A stretch of DNA of 64,000 nucleotides from Gaeumannomyces sp. JS-464 (GCA_002197995.1 NGZR01000005.1:4774001-4838000), one strand, 5' to 3'. Counted from the first letter of the stretch, positions 23,484 to 34,894 are shown. Notes: generated from the sequence alone by a model not told the origin. Program-made: numbers and translations.

Positions 23484-24173
23484 TCAGCTCACCGGGGCGG
23501 CCGAGGCTGTGTCAGGGGTAATGATCTTGAGCTCCGAGATCCTCAACACGGTGTACTTGTGTTTGCTCTTGACGATCTTGGTCTTGCGTTCGCGCCGCTT
23601 CTTTTTTATCTTGAGGCGAATCGGCTCACTGTCGGTGCCAATAACGACGGCGCGGCATTCAAAGCACCCTTGGCTGATCCAGGGGTTGCCTTTCAGGGTG
23701 AAATCCCGTGAGCCAATGACGCTTGCCCGGTCGAATCGGAGCACGTCTCCCGGAAGGACACCGGGCATCTTGAATGGCAGGCGGATAGAGTCGCCAGGCG
23801 TGACGAGGTATGGCTTGCCGTGGATGTGGAGGGTGATGTAGTGTGATGGCTGCGCTGCCAGAAGAGGCAGCAGTGCGGTCACAGATGCGTCTAAGTTGGT
23901 CGAGGGTGTAGCCGCCGTAGGGCCTGCTCTTTGCGGTGTGGAAAGGGTCGATTTGGTATTTGGTAACCCGGACGACGACGCGGACGGTGCTGTCGGAGAG
24001 AGGAAAGGCGACTGGCCCGCGGGCAGCGGCTCGACAATGGGGGCCGATGAATTGAACCTCCTCGTTGGGATGGCGCAAGCGCAAGCCAGCGCGCTAGGCG
24101 ATGGTGGTGCTACCACAGCTCTCGCAATTGAGGGCTGCAGTCGCCCCAGAGAGCGCCCGAGAAGGCCCAGCAT
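23484..24173 (-). CDS. MRPL49: Mitochondrial large-subunit ribosomal protein bL21m (Mrpl49 type)
   Basis: Component of the mitochondrial 54S subunit. Single exon of 229 residues starting MLGLLGRSLGRLQP, a basic amphipathic mitochondrial presequence with a likely cleavage region around TRRFNSSAP. The bL21 domain occupies the C-terminal ~130 residues: HYITLHIHGKPYLVTPGDSI, GVLPGDVLRFDRASVIGSRD, GCFECRAVVIGTDSEP, then a very basic stretch (KIKKKRRERKTKIVKSKHKY) and TVLRISELKII. No frame break. It is convergent with MPS1. I chose the ATG at 24173 because upstream in-frame codons do not resemble a targeting sequence. Confidence 0.9.
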   Translation of the reverse strand: MLGLLGRSLGRLQPSIARAVVAPPSPSALACACAIPTRRFNSSAPIVEPLPAGQSPFLSPTAPSASSSGLPNTKSTLSTPQRAGPTAATPSTNLDASVTALLPLLAAQPSHYITLHIHGKPYLVTPGDSIRLPFKMPGVLPGDVLRFDRASVIGSRDFTLKGNPWISQGCFECRAVVIGTDSEPIRLKIKKKRRERKTKIVKSKHKYTVLRISELKIITPDTASAAPVS

Positions 24174-26428
24174 CCTCGAGAAGGCGAAATGCGAAAGAAG
24201 GCCGTGTCGAGGAGAAGCACCCCGCGTGCAGGATGTGCCAGGTGGAGTAATGAATGGTGCAGCGCGAACGAAGCTCACACACCCACTGGCACCATGTGTC
24301 GTCAACTGGACTTTTTTTTCTTCCCTCCCCTCCATCTGCACAAGCAGTCCAGATAAAGTTAGCTCATATTTCATACCGTGCGCTGGGGCTCGGCCAATCA
24401 CCGTTGAATAATGGAGCTTGCGAGGCCGATCCACGCGAGCTGTCTGCATCCGGGCAAGCGCGAAAAGGAAATGCGGAGGACCCGCGACGGGAATGACAAC
24501 TGGAGAACTTCCGTGCTCCCCTCACATGACCATCTCGATAGATACGAAGTAAATTGTGCAAGCCTGGCGGCCCAACCGCCCGAGGTTCCATGCACCCCTG
24601 GCATTCTTTGCTCCCTGTGGGCGGGCCCTGGTGGCGTTGATAAGCGGCGAGGCCGTCAAACGTGGCAAGGAGCTACCTAGGTATCTAATCGAGCTACCAC
24701 CTGTTCACCGCACTTGTCTGCCGGCGCCCAGAGAGTCCGAGTCACAATTGGGGCATAATCCATACGACGAAAACATGCCACGCGCACATCCGCGACCTCC
24801 CAAATGTCGCGGCTTGATGGATACAACTTATCCCATTGGGCGCCGTTGGGGTGCCAGTATCCTGAGAGGAAATGAGCTCTTGAATTTATCCATGAGAAGA
24901 ATAGGTGGTTTGGACGAGGAAAAAAGGTCCTGCAAGGTGGCACGATGCACGGTGCCTTCCTTCTCTGCTTTCATTGAAGTTGAAAGAAATTCGGGAGTGG
25001 GTGGGACTACCTAAAGTAGGTTTTGTTTCGCTCAAATTGCCTCGGCTGGAAGGCGCTGTGACACCCGACAGCCGTATGATCTGGGCATGTGCAAGGTTCA
25101 TAGAGCTTCAGGGATGTTTGTGTTTTGCCGCAAGTGCTGGCGCAGATCGTCGAGATAGCAAGGAGGGGCGTCAGGAAGGGCGCCGGGGTTGGGGAAATCT
25201 GGAGAACAATGGAGCGACAGATCGATAATCCTGGAAGTAAATGACCATGGGTGACGCGTATACCTAGGCCGGCAGGTAGGTCATTAGCCGAAGAGAGATA
25301 GGGATGGATACGTGTTTAGGTAGGTGCTAACGCCGGTAGCACGGCCATGAGACAAAAAGCTTGTCCAGTTCAATCCTTCCTCACCTTGCTCCCCATCATC
25401 CATTCATGCTTGGTCGGACGGCCGGCAGGTGGATCCTGGCGCATCCGGGCGGAGAGGGGAAAGCACTGCAGAGCACCAATTCTTCTTGGCCTGGCCTTGG
25501 CCGGCTCGAACAGCCCGTAAACATCGGCCACACGGAGGAGCAATAACACATACGAATCGCAGACAGCTGGAGGCCAAAAAAAAAAAAAAAAACACGAGCG
25601 GCCCATCGAGTAGCGACCTCATCTGCCCAGAGAGAGGTCGGGCGCGGTAGGCAATTCGCGCGCATGGGCTTAGCGAGCACGAAATCATTTCGTGAACGAC
25701 AACACGGCGGCGACTTCCGGGGCAGGTCTGGGGCCAATGATACATGTCCGCATATGTTTCTGGTTCCCTACCGACTGGCATCAGGGGTTTCGAGGCGCGC
25801 GGCCAATCAGCGAGCTCCGCTTAGCTGCAGCGGGCTCCAGACCCATCCCACCTTCCATGATGCCGCAAAACATCAGTCGCATCGTTGCTTTGGGCTGTCA
25901 TCCTGGCCTGCCCGTTCCGGTTGGGGGAAGCTCATGCGGGCCATGTCTCAACGACGTTATTACCCGCCTAGCCCTCTCCACCTGCCCGGCGAGTACAAAC
26001 AGCGCCGACCTGCCTTCTTGCCCGCCCTGCACCGCATCGTCACTTGTGCCTCGTCCATTTTTTGAAAAACAGGCAAATTTCCCCTCCCCTCGTGCTCGCT
26101 CCCGCTCCAGCAAACACTAGGCATTTGTTTTTTTTTCTTGGAGAAATAAGACAACAACAATCAAGTCTGTCTTTGGGACAACATTTTTGGACGTTCCATT
26201 TCAACACCACTCAGCATCACCATCCCGCGATCAGCTGCAGGAGCCGTAGCGCCCGGGTCATCATCCGATACTGATATCTCAGAGGCAAAAAAAAAAAAAA
26301 AAAAAAGAGGAAAAGTAGCTGAAAGAGAGGGCCAAAGAGCGAGGACCTGCACCTTGCATCCGCCCGCCGCCTCACAGCTCCTGCACCGCAGCCAATTGCA
26401 TCACGACGTCGTCCATCCATCTCTCACA
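24174..26428. other. Long divergent region bL21m/GPI-type gene
   Basis: About 2.25 kb without a recognisable gene. It contains the perfect palindrome TACCTAGGTA at 24674-24683, related motifs at 25261-25280 and 25315-25326, an A run of 17 near 25576-25592 and another of about 20 near 26287-26306. Frames of up to about 150 codons exist but show no domain or family features. Confidence 0.45.
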
Positions 26429-27224
26429 ATGGTTCGCGCGGCTCTTGTCTTGGCACTGTCGGCCGTCGCGCCGCTGGCTGCTGCCCAGTCGATCCAGGTC
26501 CCGCCGCTGCCCTTCAACCTCACCTTCAAGCCCTGAACAAGGTCCCGTCGGACAAGCGATGTGCGTGTGCTGCCCCGACCCCAAGGTGCCGTCCGTATGC
26601 TCCCTCACCTGCCGACTGGTGCAATGGCGAGCGTGCCGTCTGCGACACTCTGTGCGGCGCTCCCAACACATACCCCACCAAGAACGACTGCGAACCCGTG
26701 AGTCTTTCCCCTCCCACTCGATGCGCGCGCACCCGTTTCTGACTTGTCTGGCGCGCGTCTAGTCAACTCTCCAGTACGCCTGTACCTGCCAGAACGGCTC
26801 CGCCCCAGGACTTCAGTACTACCAGAACAGTCTTCCGACGGTAAGTGCCCCTCCCTTCGGCCACCTGTCCGCCGGCGGCGTGTGTGTAATCTTGGTTGCT
26901 GATTCTAGACAAACGACAAACCCATAGTTCATCTGTGAGGAGGCCTATAACCAGTGCATTGCTGCCAGCGTTGGCGACAGGACAGGTCAGGACAAGTGCA
27001 CCAAGGATGTCCGAAGCCTCTGCGGAACCCAGGCTGCCAAGGCCGGTAGCGGGGGTGCTGCCACTTCCTCCTCCTCGGCACCCGCTTCCCCTGCGACGCA
27101 GACGGGCTCCACCAACACACCCTCGACCACCTCGCGGCCCAACGCCGCCGTCGTGAACCAGCTGTCGACCTTCGCGAGTGTCGCCGTTGCCGCGGCCGCG
27201 CTTGTGGGTGCCTATGCCCTGTAA
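26429..27224 (+). CDS. Secreted Cys-rich GPI-anchored-type protein (DUF7707-like), one frame break
   Basis: Function unknown; the family is fungal, secreted and probably wall-bound. Exons are 26429-26697, 26763-26840 and 26928-27224. The N-terminal signal peptide is MVRAALVLALSAVAPLAAAQ. The Cys pattern is WCNGERAVCDTLCGAP, NDCEP, STLQYACTCQNGSAPGLQYY, FICEEAYNQC and CTKDVRSLCGTQ. After it come a Ser/Thr/Ala-rich linker and a C-terminal hydrophobic tail (ASVAVAAAALVGAYAL) typical of GPI attachment. One G is missing near 26530-26533, which otherwise gives an early stop. The repaired length is 645 bases (214 residues). The stretch coding CACAAPTPRCRPYAPSPA just before WCNG is unusual for the family and may be an unrecognised intron (26560s to about 26618). 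Confidence 0.75.
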
Positions 27225-27910
27225 GCGCTCCGCGGCCGAGTTGGATCTTGCCTCGGGGGCTGTCCCGGTCTGGCACAGTTGATTCGCACGCTCTGGACGC
27301 AGTGCGCTCTCTCTATTGGTATTCGTGAGTTTGTGTCGGACCCGGCGCAGTGGCTGAAAGACTGCCCTGACCCCTGGCACGCCATGCCGGGGCGGCTTGA
27401 CCAGGTTGGGAATGAAAGTCAGAAGCTTGCGACAAGGTTAGTTGTGGGTGGGGCGGATCTGGCTGTTATTATCTTGTTCAACGACGGGCACCAGGTCGTT
27501 TTCAAGGTTCGCAAAAGACGCTACTTGGCTGGAGGCTTGCCCGGCTAGTGTCGTCCCTGCAACTATAATCACTGGCGGCAGTAGAATATGATCTCAACCA
27601 GAGGCAGCAGGAAACATGAGATTTGACTCTGGACTTGTGCAGTATTCTGTGTCCGTGTGTATTCCGCTTCAATGTTCTGACAAGTGGCTCAGGATGGCGG
27701 CCAATCTAGTTCTCGGGAAGCAGTGCCACCATCGACAACCAATCCATCGCAGTAAGGCGACCAGTAAAATGCGAGAGGTGCTCCGGCATGTGCGGCTCCG
27801 ACGAGCTTCAGACGCCCAACTGTGTGCTCTTCTTGTTATCCTACGCCCTCGCCCCCACGCATGCACTGGGCTAGAAGGGGTCGGGAATGCCATAAAGGCG
27901 ACACCGCGAG
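27225..27910. other. Intergenic region between GPI-type gene and RBR ligase
   Basis: About 0.7 kb, same-strand neighbours. It holds the 3' end of one gene and the promoter and leader of the next. A 90-codon open frame at 27279-27548 has no family features. Confidence 0.4.
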
Positions 27911-29910
27911 ATGCGCGGCAAAAGAGCCAAGAACCAGCGGCGGCCTCGGCTCCTTGGCCGGTTTCTCTTCGGGTCTAGAGCTCGGAGTAGCCAGCCGAGT
28001 CTCGCCGCCGAGGCCGTGGAGCCGCAGGCCCCGCCTTTCAGACTGGAGCTGAAGGACCTCGACCACATTCGCAGCAGCTTCACACTCTCGGTCGGCCCCA
28101 GTGGCTGCCGCCTGTCCAGGGTAGAGTCAATAATACGCAGCACCGGCCGGTTCCGCATAGACGACGGCGAGCGATTGTTATTTTACAGTGACGCGGAAGC
28201 CCCACCGATTCCAGCCGACGCCCGCCTAACACTCACCTCGACCCTGTACTACCGTGTGTGCCGCAGATCCACCAATGCAGAGGGGCCGCGCATCAGCTGG
28301 GAGGGAGATCGCCACTCTGCTCCTCGCCCAGGACTGCTCGAAGGAGCCCTTCTGCAAGCAATCAAAAAGGGCAAACCCGTTAGGGCCCTGAGGGAGGATA
28401 TCGCGCGTGCGCTGATGATAGATGATCCAAATCGCATTGTGTTGGTCGCACGAGGCGGCCTCCGAGAAGGTCCAGGTAATCATCACTTTTCTTCCTTTTT
28501 TTTTCCCCCCCCCCCTCCCTCTTCTTCCTTGTTTCTTTCTTTCTTTTTTTCCCCCTCTGCCTGTTGTTTTGATTAAAGGTCTTAGTATTAATACCAAAAA
28601 AACCGCTCATTTCTAACCTGGAAACAATCCGTCAAGTCGAGGGCAATGACTGGGATACTTCGCAGGTCGTTTCGGCCTGGCTCGTTCGTCGCTTGGGAGT
28701 TGATGTGTCGAAGCGGCACCACTACCTCGTGGTCAGGGGCATGCGCCGGGAGTACCTCTATCACCCACTTTTGAGCCTTCGCCGGCATAATGGCCGGCAT
28801 GGCTCGTATGACGGTTCAGCGGCCGCCTCGGTGCGTGCTCACGAGATCCGCGGCTGGTTGCATTCCCGTATTATTGGCGGCCAGAATCGGGCCCTGGGGC
28901 TGCAAGGGGAGGCCGTCGATTTTGCCAGGCGTGCCGTCCTGCTCCTAGGAGAAAGCCACGGCGAACGGCGGGACCTACGCCGAGCCGATTTGGTTGCCCT
29001 CGGCGTCAACGCCGTCGAGTTTCGCGTCCCCCTCGATGTAGCAGAGGCGCATTCAGTTCAGGATGCCTGGCTGCTCCGGCCAAGCGAGGAGTGTGCCGTG
29101 TGCGGAGACGAGAAGACGATTGCCGACCTACCGCTACGAATCACCGAAAGATGCGACCACGGACGACCCGAAATTTGCAAAGATTGCCTGCAGCATTGGA
29201 TCGAGTCGAGCCTCACAGGCACGGCATGGGACCGGCTTCGCTGCCCGGAGTGCCCCCAGCTACTCAACCACGCCGACGTAAGGCGATGGGCTTCCCAGGC
29301 CGTTTTTGCCCGCTACGACGGCCTGTCCCTTCGCGCCGCTCTCGGAGAAATACGGCACTTCCGCTGGTGCCTTGCGGGCTGCGGGTCCGGCCAGATCCAT
29401 GTCTCGCGGCCGTCTTCGTCTTCGTGCAAACCCGAGATCTTCAGGTGTCATTCCTGCCATGCCCGTCAGTGCACTGTTCATGACATTCCGTGGCATCGTG
29501 GGGAGACATGCGCCGCCTTCGACCTCCGCAGCCGCCGCCGGTTGATAGATGACCGGAAGACCCGAGAGGCTGTTTCAAAGATGGCCAAAGCCTGCCCGGG
29601 CTGTCTCCGCGACGTCCACAAGCATTCGGGATGTAATCACATCACGTGTCTTTGTGGCCACGAGTGGTGTTATTTGTGCTTCGCGCCGTATTCGCGCGAC
29701 GGCGTGGGGTTTTTGAGATGTCGACATGAGCCCCAATGTCCCGAGCGCGATCCGCTGGCCGAGGTGCCGCCGCCTATCCGCCCGCACCGCTTCGAAAACG
29801 TCTTTGGCGGACCCGGGCAGCCGCCCTTCTTTGCTCCCCCGCCTCCGGCCGCTGCGCATCTTGGACAAGCCCGTTTCTTGGGCGACCACCAGGCACTGCC
29901 TCTCCGCTAG
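27911..29910 (+). CDS. RBR-type (RING-IBR-RING) E3 ubiquitin ligase
   Basis: RBR ligases pass ubiquitin from an E2 to a Cys in RING2 and then to the substrate. Exons are 27911-28475 and 28637-29910, giving 612 residues and no frame break. The intron (161 bases) has a long pyrimidine tract and TTTCTAACC before the acceptor. The first ~390 residues have no recognised domain. RING1 shows CAVCGDE, CDHGRPEICKDCLQHWI and RCPEC. The IBR shows FRWCLAGCGSGQIH, FRCHSCHARQC and HRGETC. RING2 shows ACPGCLRDVHKHSGCNHITC and CGHEWCYLCF. The active-site Cys should be the one in SGCNH, by analogy with Parkin Cys431. The C-terminus is Pro-rich. Similar genes are numerous in filamentous fungi, so the substrate cannot be guessed. 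Confidence 0.9.
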
Positions 29911-31197
29911 CTCGCCCCTGTACTCCGGGGGCGATATGAAGAGGGCAGCACAGGTAGTGCTGCTAGATTCCTTCTCGGGTGATCAGCGCAACACTGGTGC
30001 TCCCGAATCGGCCGCCCAGAGAGCAGACACCGGCAAAGGCTGGCAGCGCGATGGGGAAAAAAGAGGAGAAAAAAAGATACAGGAAAAACTTCTTCCCAGT
30101 TGAGAGACGGCCCAAAGTACCTGATACTGGCCTAGTGCTATCGGCGGGTTCACTGTTGATAGCTGGGTTTCGTGTCGTGTTGTGTATGTCCGCTTCGGCG
30201 TCTGGGGAACAATCTTGGGTTGTGCAGCGCGAGGCCCTACCCATCTAGCGGCAGATCTAGCTAAAAACCAACCAAAAATTCTGCGCTTTCTATGGCACCG
30301 AAGCGACGAGCGTGTTGCTTGACACACGAGGACACGACGGAATAGTTCGCGAGCTTCGGTGCTATGGGCACACGAGGGGCGAGAACGGGCCGTCCATGTC
30401 CCTGGGCAGCATCAACGCTCTGCCTTTAGACATGTACAGTATCCGATCAGCCCTTATTGGCGATTGTAGGACATACGAGAGGATCATAAGCAAGTTCCCA
30501 TGGACTCGCAAAAACCGCATAAGCCCTAAGGCATCTGATAACCGGTTGGTGTGCCTCAGGGAGGAATGGGTACCGGCGAGCGGCATGAGGGCAGCTCACC
30601 GGATGACCCCCATCAAATAGAGGTATAATACCATGCGGCTGGGACCTGGCTGGCTATGATGTGATTTTACCCTAAGGGTTGTAACGAACAACACGATTAA
30701 TAGGGTGCAACAGGAGATATAAGATTGTAGATAAAAGGGCGCTTATTCTTAAAATGCATATTCTAAACGGGCATCCGCTAGATGGACTTTGTGAATGGCC
30801 CCGGGTTCGGGACGACCACTTTGGCAACATGCTTCTCGAGACAAGAGCCAACGACCTTGAAGTAACTACCCAAACTACTCAGAAGACATGTACTCGCAAC
30901 TACAGGAGCTGTTCAGAGCGATCAAAATACTCAAACACCTTGGCTGGCTCTGACATGGCGTTAGGCCTATCCGATCAGAAACCGAGTAAAAGTCCAAAAG
31001 AAAAGGGAAAAGAAAAGGGAAAAGAAAAGGGAAAAGAAAAGGGAAAAGAAAAGGGAAAAGAAAAGGGAAAAGAAAAGAGACTACTTCCTATATACGATTT
31101 AAACGACGCATCAAAACCTGGAGCACCCTGCTATTCTGGCTTCATCCCCAAACTTCCCGGCGTATCCCAACCAGCTATCCTCAGGGCGTCTCCTTCT
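29911..31197. other. Convergent region RBR ligase / Pro-Gln-rich gene
   Basis: About 1.3 kb between facing genes. It contains the purine dodecamer array at 30996-31079 listed separately. No gene recognised; the open frame across the array is a consequence of its 12-base period. Confidence 0.45.
30996..31079. repeat. Tandem 12-base purine repeat (AAAAGAAAAGGG), six perfect copies plus one variant
   Basis: Six exact units run from 30996 to 31067, followed by a variant unit to 31079. One strand is pure purine. It lies about 120 bases beyond the stop of the Pro/Gln-rich gene. Confidence 0.95.
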
Positions 31198-32099
31198 CTA
31201 TCCCCGCTGCCCGCGCTCCGCGGCCGCCAGCGCCGCCTTCGCGTTATTGTACTCCCTCTGCTCCTGCGCCTTCTTCGCGTTGGCCTCCTGCAACTCCTCT
31301 CGCTCGCGCTCTTCCACCTCCCTGCTCTGCCCCGCCGCCTTGGCCGCGTCGTACTCCCTCTGCTTCTGCGCCTGCTTCTGCGTGGCGCTAGCGAGGTCTT
31401 GCCACTCGCGGTTTTCGGCCGCTTTAGCTGCTGCGACTGCCGCCTGCTGCTGCTGCTGCTGCTGCTGGAAGCCATGCGGGAACTGCTGGAAGCCCGGCGG
31501 CAGCGGCGGCTGAAAGCCCTGCGGCGCCAGCGCCGGCGGCTGGAAGTTTCCTTGGGGCCTCCTGGGGCGAACTGAGGAGGGGGCTGGAAGCCCTGCGGCG
31601 GCTGTTGGAAACCCCGCGGCGGCGGCTGCAAACCCTGTGGTGGCGGCTGGAAGCCTTGCGGTGGCGGCGGCTGGAAGCTCCCTCGAGGTGGTGGTGCTCT
31701 GTTGGGGTTAGGATTCTGAGGCGGCTGGAAACCTTGCGGTGGCGGCGGCTGGAAGTTTCCTCGGGGCGGTGGTCCTCTGTTGGGGTTGGGGTTCTGAGGC
31801 GGGCGGTTTCCCCTGCCAGGGTTGTTTGCCGGGGCGGGCCTCGGGCTCCCGGGAAAGGACCCGGGGTTCCCCTGAGGTCTCGGGGCTGGCTGGTTGGCGC
31901 CACCAGGCCCGGCGCCCCGGGCATCCAGGTGAGAGGCCGGTCCGGGTTGCCAGACGGAGTTGACAGCGTCAACGACAACGCCTCCCCCGTGAGGATCCTC
32001 ACGGAGCTCGAGGGATTTGAGGGGCTGGAGGGGAGTAGCCACGACGTAGGGGACTGCCAAAACAAGCAGGAATGAGATGGGTGAAGGCATGATGTGCAT
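31198..32099 (-). CDS. Secreted Pro/Gln-rich protein with charged C-terminal coiled coil; one frame break
   Basis: Unrecognised protein, 300 residues after repairing one missing base near 31554-31557 (a C run on the coding strand). The N-terminus MHIMPSPISFLLVLAVPYVVATP looks like a signal peptide. The middle (about residues 85-195) is a Pro/Gly/Gln/Phe-rich repeat region built on variants of GFQPPPQ, with RGNFQPPPPQ units and the repeated QNPNPNR. A short Gln run (FQQQQQQQ) is followed by about 90 residues rich in Glu, Lys, Gln and Ala, for example ATQKQAQKQREYDAAKAAG and AKKAQEQREYNNAKAALA, likely a long helix or coiled coil, ending at the stop 31198-31200. Without the repair the frame runs into an Arg/Ser-rich translation that looks artificial. 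No Cys-rich domain and no catalytic motif. Possible wall-associated or surface protein. Confidence 0.65.
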
Positions 32100-33113
32100 T
32101 TTGATACCACACTGCGGGGGCCAGACTAGAGAGCTTGGTTGGGGTGCCTGTGGCCAATATCCGGCTTCAGGAGAGTAGGGGCTGGGTGGAGGTATCAGAA
32201 GAGTGAACGGCGTGAAGAGTCTGTCTCCTTTAATACTCGACAGCGAGGCCTTGGCGTCCGATTCCTACGAGGTGGAAACTAGGATTTCGTGGTCTCGACT
32301 GGGCGGCGGGGAGGAGATCGCTGCATCTTCTGGCCGAGATCATCTGTAAACCGACGGAGCAAACTATATCGGCGAGCAAACTTCTGGGTATCGAGCATAC
32401 TCTAGCTAGTATGCTGGAGGGGATAAAACACCGCTCCTAATCCGGCATCGCGATGTATGCTACGGCAGATGGCAACGGTAGGTTAACAACTGGCTGGAAA
32501 AAGCTACTACCTCCCTTCCTTTTTTTTTTTTTTGTTTCTTTCCTCTTTCCCTCCATCTTCTTTTCCTCTCCCCTTTCCCTTTTCCTTTCTTTCTTTTTCT
32601 GGGCCCTTATTCTTTTCCCAGCTATTATTGGAGATACAAGCCTCCAAGGAAATCGGATGGCTGACATCTGTCGGGGAGCTTGAGACTGCTATGGCGAAGC
32701 TAAACCGGGAAACCAACCGACGGATATAGAAAACAGACCCCCAGCGATTGGAACGCGACATGATGAGATAAAAACCTATCTCCATCCTAGAAACCAGAAC
32801 AGGCAAAAAAAGAGAGGAAGCGCGGAGGAAGCCGAGTCTCGGTGGAGCCGGCCTTTTCAAGGTTGGGTCTAATCCCATCATCTACTCGTTCGCGAAGTTC
32901 CAGCCATTTTGAACTCTGTCAGGATCGCTCATCCCATCATAATGGTACAATCTGTCGATGGCCTGGAACCGGCAGGCGGGTATCACGCCGTTGGGATTAA
33001 CGCTCACGACGGGCCCGGATCTGTTTAGCGCAGATTAGGTGGGAAGTTCCGGCAGTTAAGAGGGATAAACGCCTATCAACATTCTTGTCAAACGAAGCCA
33101 ACCGAGGAAAGTC
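32100..33113. other. Intergenic region between Pro/Gln-rich gene and ADE1
   Basis: About 1 kb. It holds the promoter of the minus-strand Pro/Gln-rich gene and the 3' end of ADE1. A strong pyrimidine tract lies at 32510-32605. Nothing else recognised. Confidence 0.45.
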
Positions 33114-34142
33114 TCAAGGAAACGGGCCAGCAAGTGCCTCTTCCAAGGTCTTTCCCGTCAGCTGACGGAAGACAGTCCGATAACGCTCGCTGGTTGCCTG
33201 GGCAATGTCGTCGGGGATGGCCACGCCCTGCTTGCCCTTGAGGCCGCTCGAGGTCAGCCAGTTCCTGACGAACTGCTTGTCGAAGCTGTCCTGGTCGCGC
33301 CCGGGCTCTGCGGCAAGAGTGATTGTCAGCGGGTCCAATGTCGCAAAGACAGGCCTCTAAGGGTGTATAGCTCGAAAGGAAGAGATGCATGTTACATACC
33401 ATACTTGTCGGCAGGCCAGAAGCGCGAAGAGTCTGGAGTCAGGACCTCGTCGATGAGCACAACCTCGTCAGTAGCCTCGTCGAGGCCAAACTCAAACTTG
33501 GTGTCGGCAATTAGGATGCCCCGCTCGGCAGCGTACTCGGCAGCGGCCGTGTAGACGGCCAGAGCCAGCTCCTCGATTTGGGCGGCGTACTTGGGGCCGG
33601 CGATCTCGGCGGCCTGTGCGGGCGTGATGTTCTCGTCGTGCTGACCCTGCTCGGCCTTTGTGGAGGGCGTGTACATGGGCGCGGGCAGCCTGTCGCACTG
33701 GCGCAGCCCCGCGGGGACGGCGAGCCCGTGGACGGTGCCCTTCTTGGAGTACTCGGCCCAGCCCGAGCCGGCCAAGTAGCCGCGCACGATGGCCTCGATG
33801 GGAAAGACCTTGAGGCGCGCGCACCTGCATGCTGCGGTGGCGGATCAGCGCGGCCTCGGCGGGGGACAGCTGGGCGGGCGGGTCGACCGAGACGAAGTGG
33901 GTGCGCAGGCCCGGGATCTTCTCCTGCAGCTTCTTGAACCACCAGACAGTAGACAGGTTCAGGATGATGCTCTTGTCGGGCACGCCCGTGTCCAGGACCA
34001 CATCGTAGGCCGACATGCGGTCCGTGGCGACAAAGAGGAGGGTCTTGTCGTCGACGGCAAAGAGCTCGCGCACCTTGCCCTTGGCGATCTTGGGCAGGCC
34101 GGTGAGCTCGACGCTGGTGACGGCGGTGGCGGTGGTTGACAT
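33114..34142 (-). CDS. ADE1: SAICAR synthetase (phosphoribosylaminoimidazole-succinocarboxamide synthase), one frame break
   Basis: Catalyses ATP-dependent joining of CAIR and aspartate to give SAICAR, step seven of purine synthesis. Minus-strand exons are 34142-33400 and 33307-33114, with a 92-base intron. Family motifs: KIAKGKVRELFAVDDKTLLF, VATDRMSAYDVVLDTGVPDK, FPIEAIVRGYLAGSGWAEY, YTPSTKAEQGQHDENIT, ADTKFEFG, LIDEVLTPDSSRFWPADKY and the C-terminal DSFDKQFVRNWL. One extra base near 33815-33822 breaks the frame just before VFPIEA. Without it the length is 936 bases (311 residues; yeast 306). Mtd1, which supplies folate one-carbon units for the same pathway, lies 30 kb away; this is probably coincidence. 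Confidence 0.95.
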
Positions 34143-34894
34143 GGTGTCTGTGTAGATTGGTGGTATATATGGATGTGTCGTCGTTGGGGCGAGTGCTATC
34201 TTGGCACGGTTGATGGACGGGTGAGTGATTCACTTGAGAGGTGACTGGTGTTCAATGTAGAACCTGAGATGGACACGAGGGAAGAAAGGAGAGTAAGTGA
34301 GACAATGAACCGGGGAGCCGATGGAAACTCAGGTCAATGTCGGCGTGATACAATCCCGTGTGATTCACAGGACGGCGCGGGGTTCAATGGGCGTCTGTTG
34401 AATCTCTTGCGTACGAGCGAGCGCAAAATTTGCGTGTGCGGCTTGAGACTGGAAAAGCTTGCCTCTGGCCGTCAACGCACACCTGGTCCTACTGCCAACT
34501 CCCTCGACGGTTCCTCGTGTCCAAGACCAAAGCCCAACCCATGTGATAGAAAATATCGGTACACAGGCCTCGGATATCACGAACCGTTCGTGCGACGGCT
34601 GGCTGCTCTGCTCGTCGCATCTTCGTCGACCCCGCGTCGCGTCATACCTCGCGTGTTCCGTGAGTAATTTGGCCCCACCTGCCTTGCGATCCGGTGGGTT
34701 GGGTAACGAATAGGAATTATCTATACATGACGTATCGTCTACAAAAATTATGTATATTTCCATCTCTCATGGAGTTCGCCCCTTTCCCTCGGGTCGCGTA
34801 GCTTTTCGTCGTTCTCGCAATGCTGTTCCCTCCAAGGTCTCTTAGTCAATAGACAATACCAATTAGCCACAAACAATAATCATAATACAGACCA
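34143..34894. promoter_or_regulatory. ADE1 promoter region and yapsin 3' end
   Basis: About 0.75 kb. GTGATTCAC occurs twice, at 34225-34233 and 34360-34368, roughly 85 and 220 bases upstream of the ADE1 start. Its TGATTCA core is one base off the Gcn4/CPC1 site TGACTCA. No gene recognised. Confidence 0.4.

Noticed and set aside
30754..31575. 273-codon frame with KEKG repeats
   Set aside because: Openness is caused by the 12-base purine array and by lying antisense to the Pro/Gln-rich gene.
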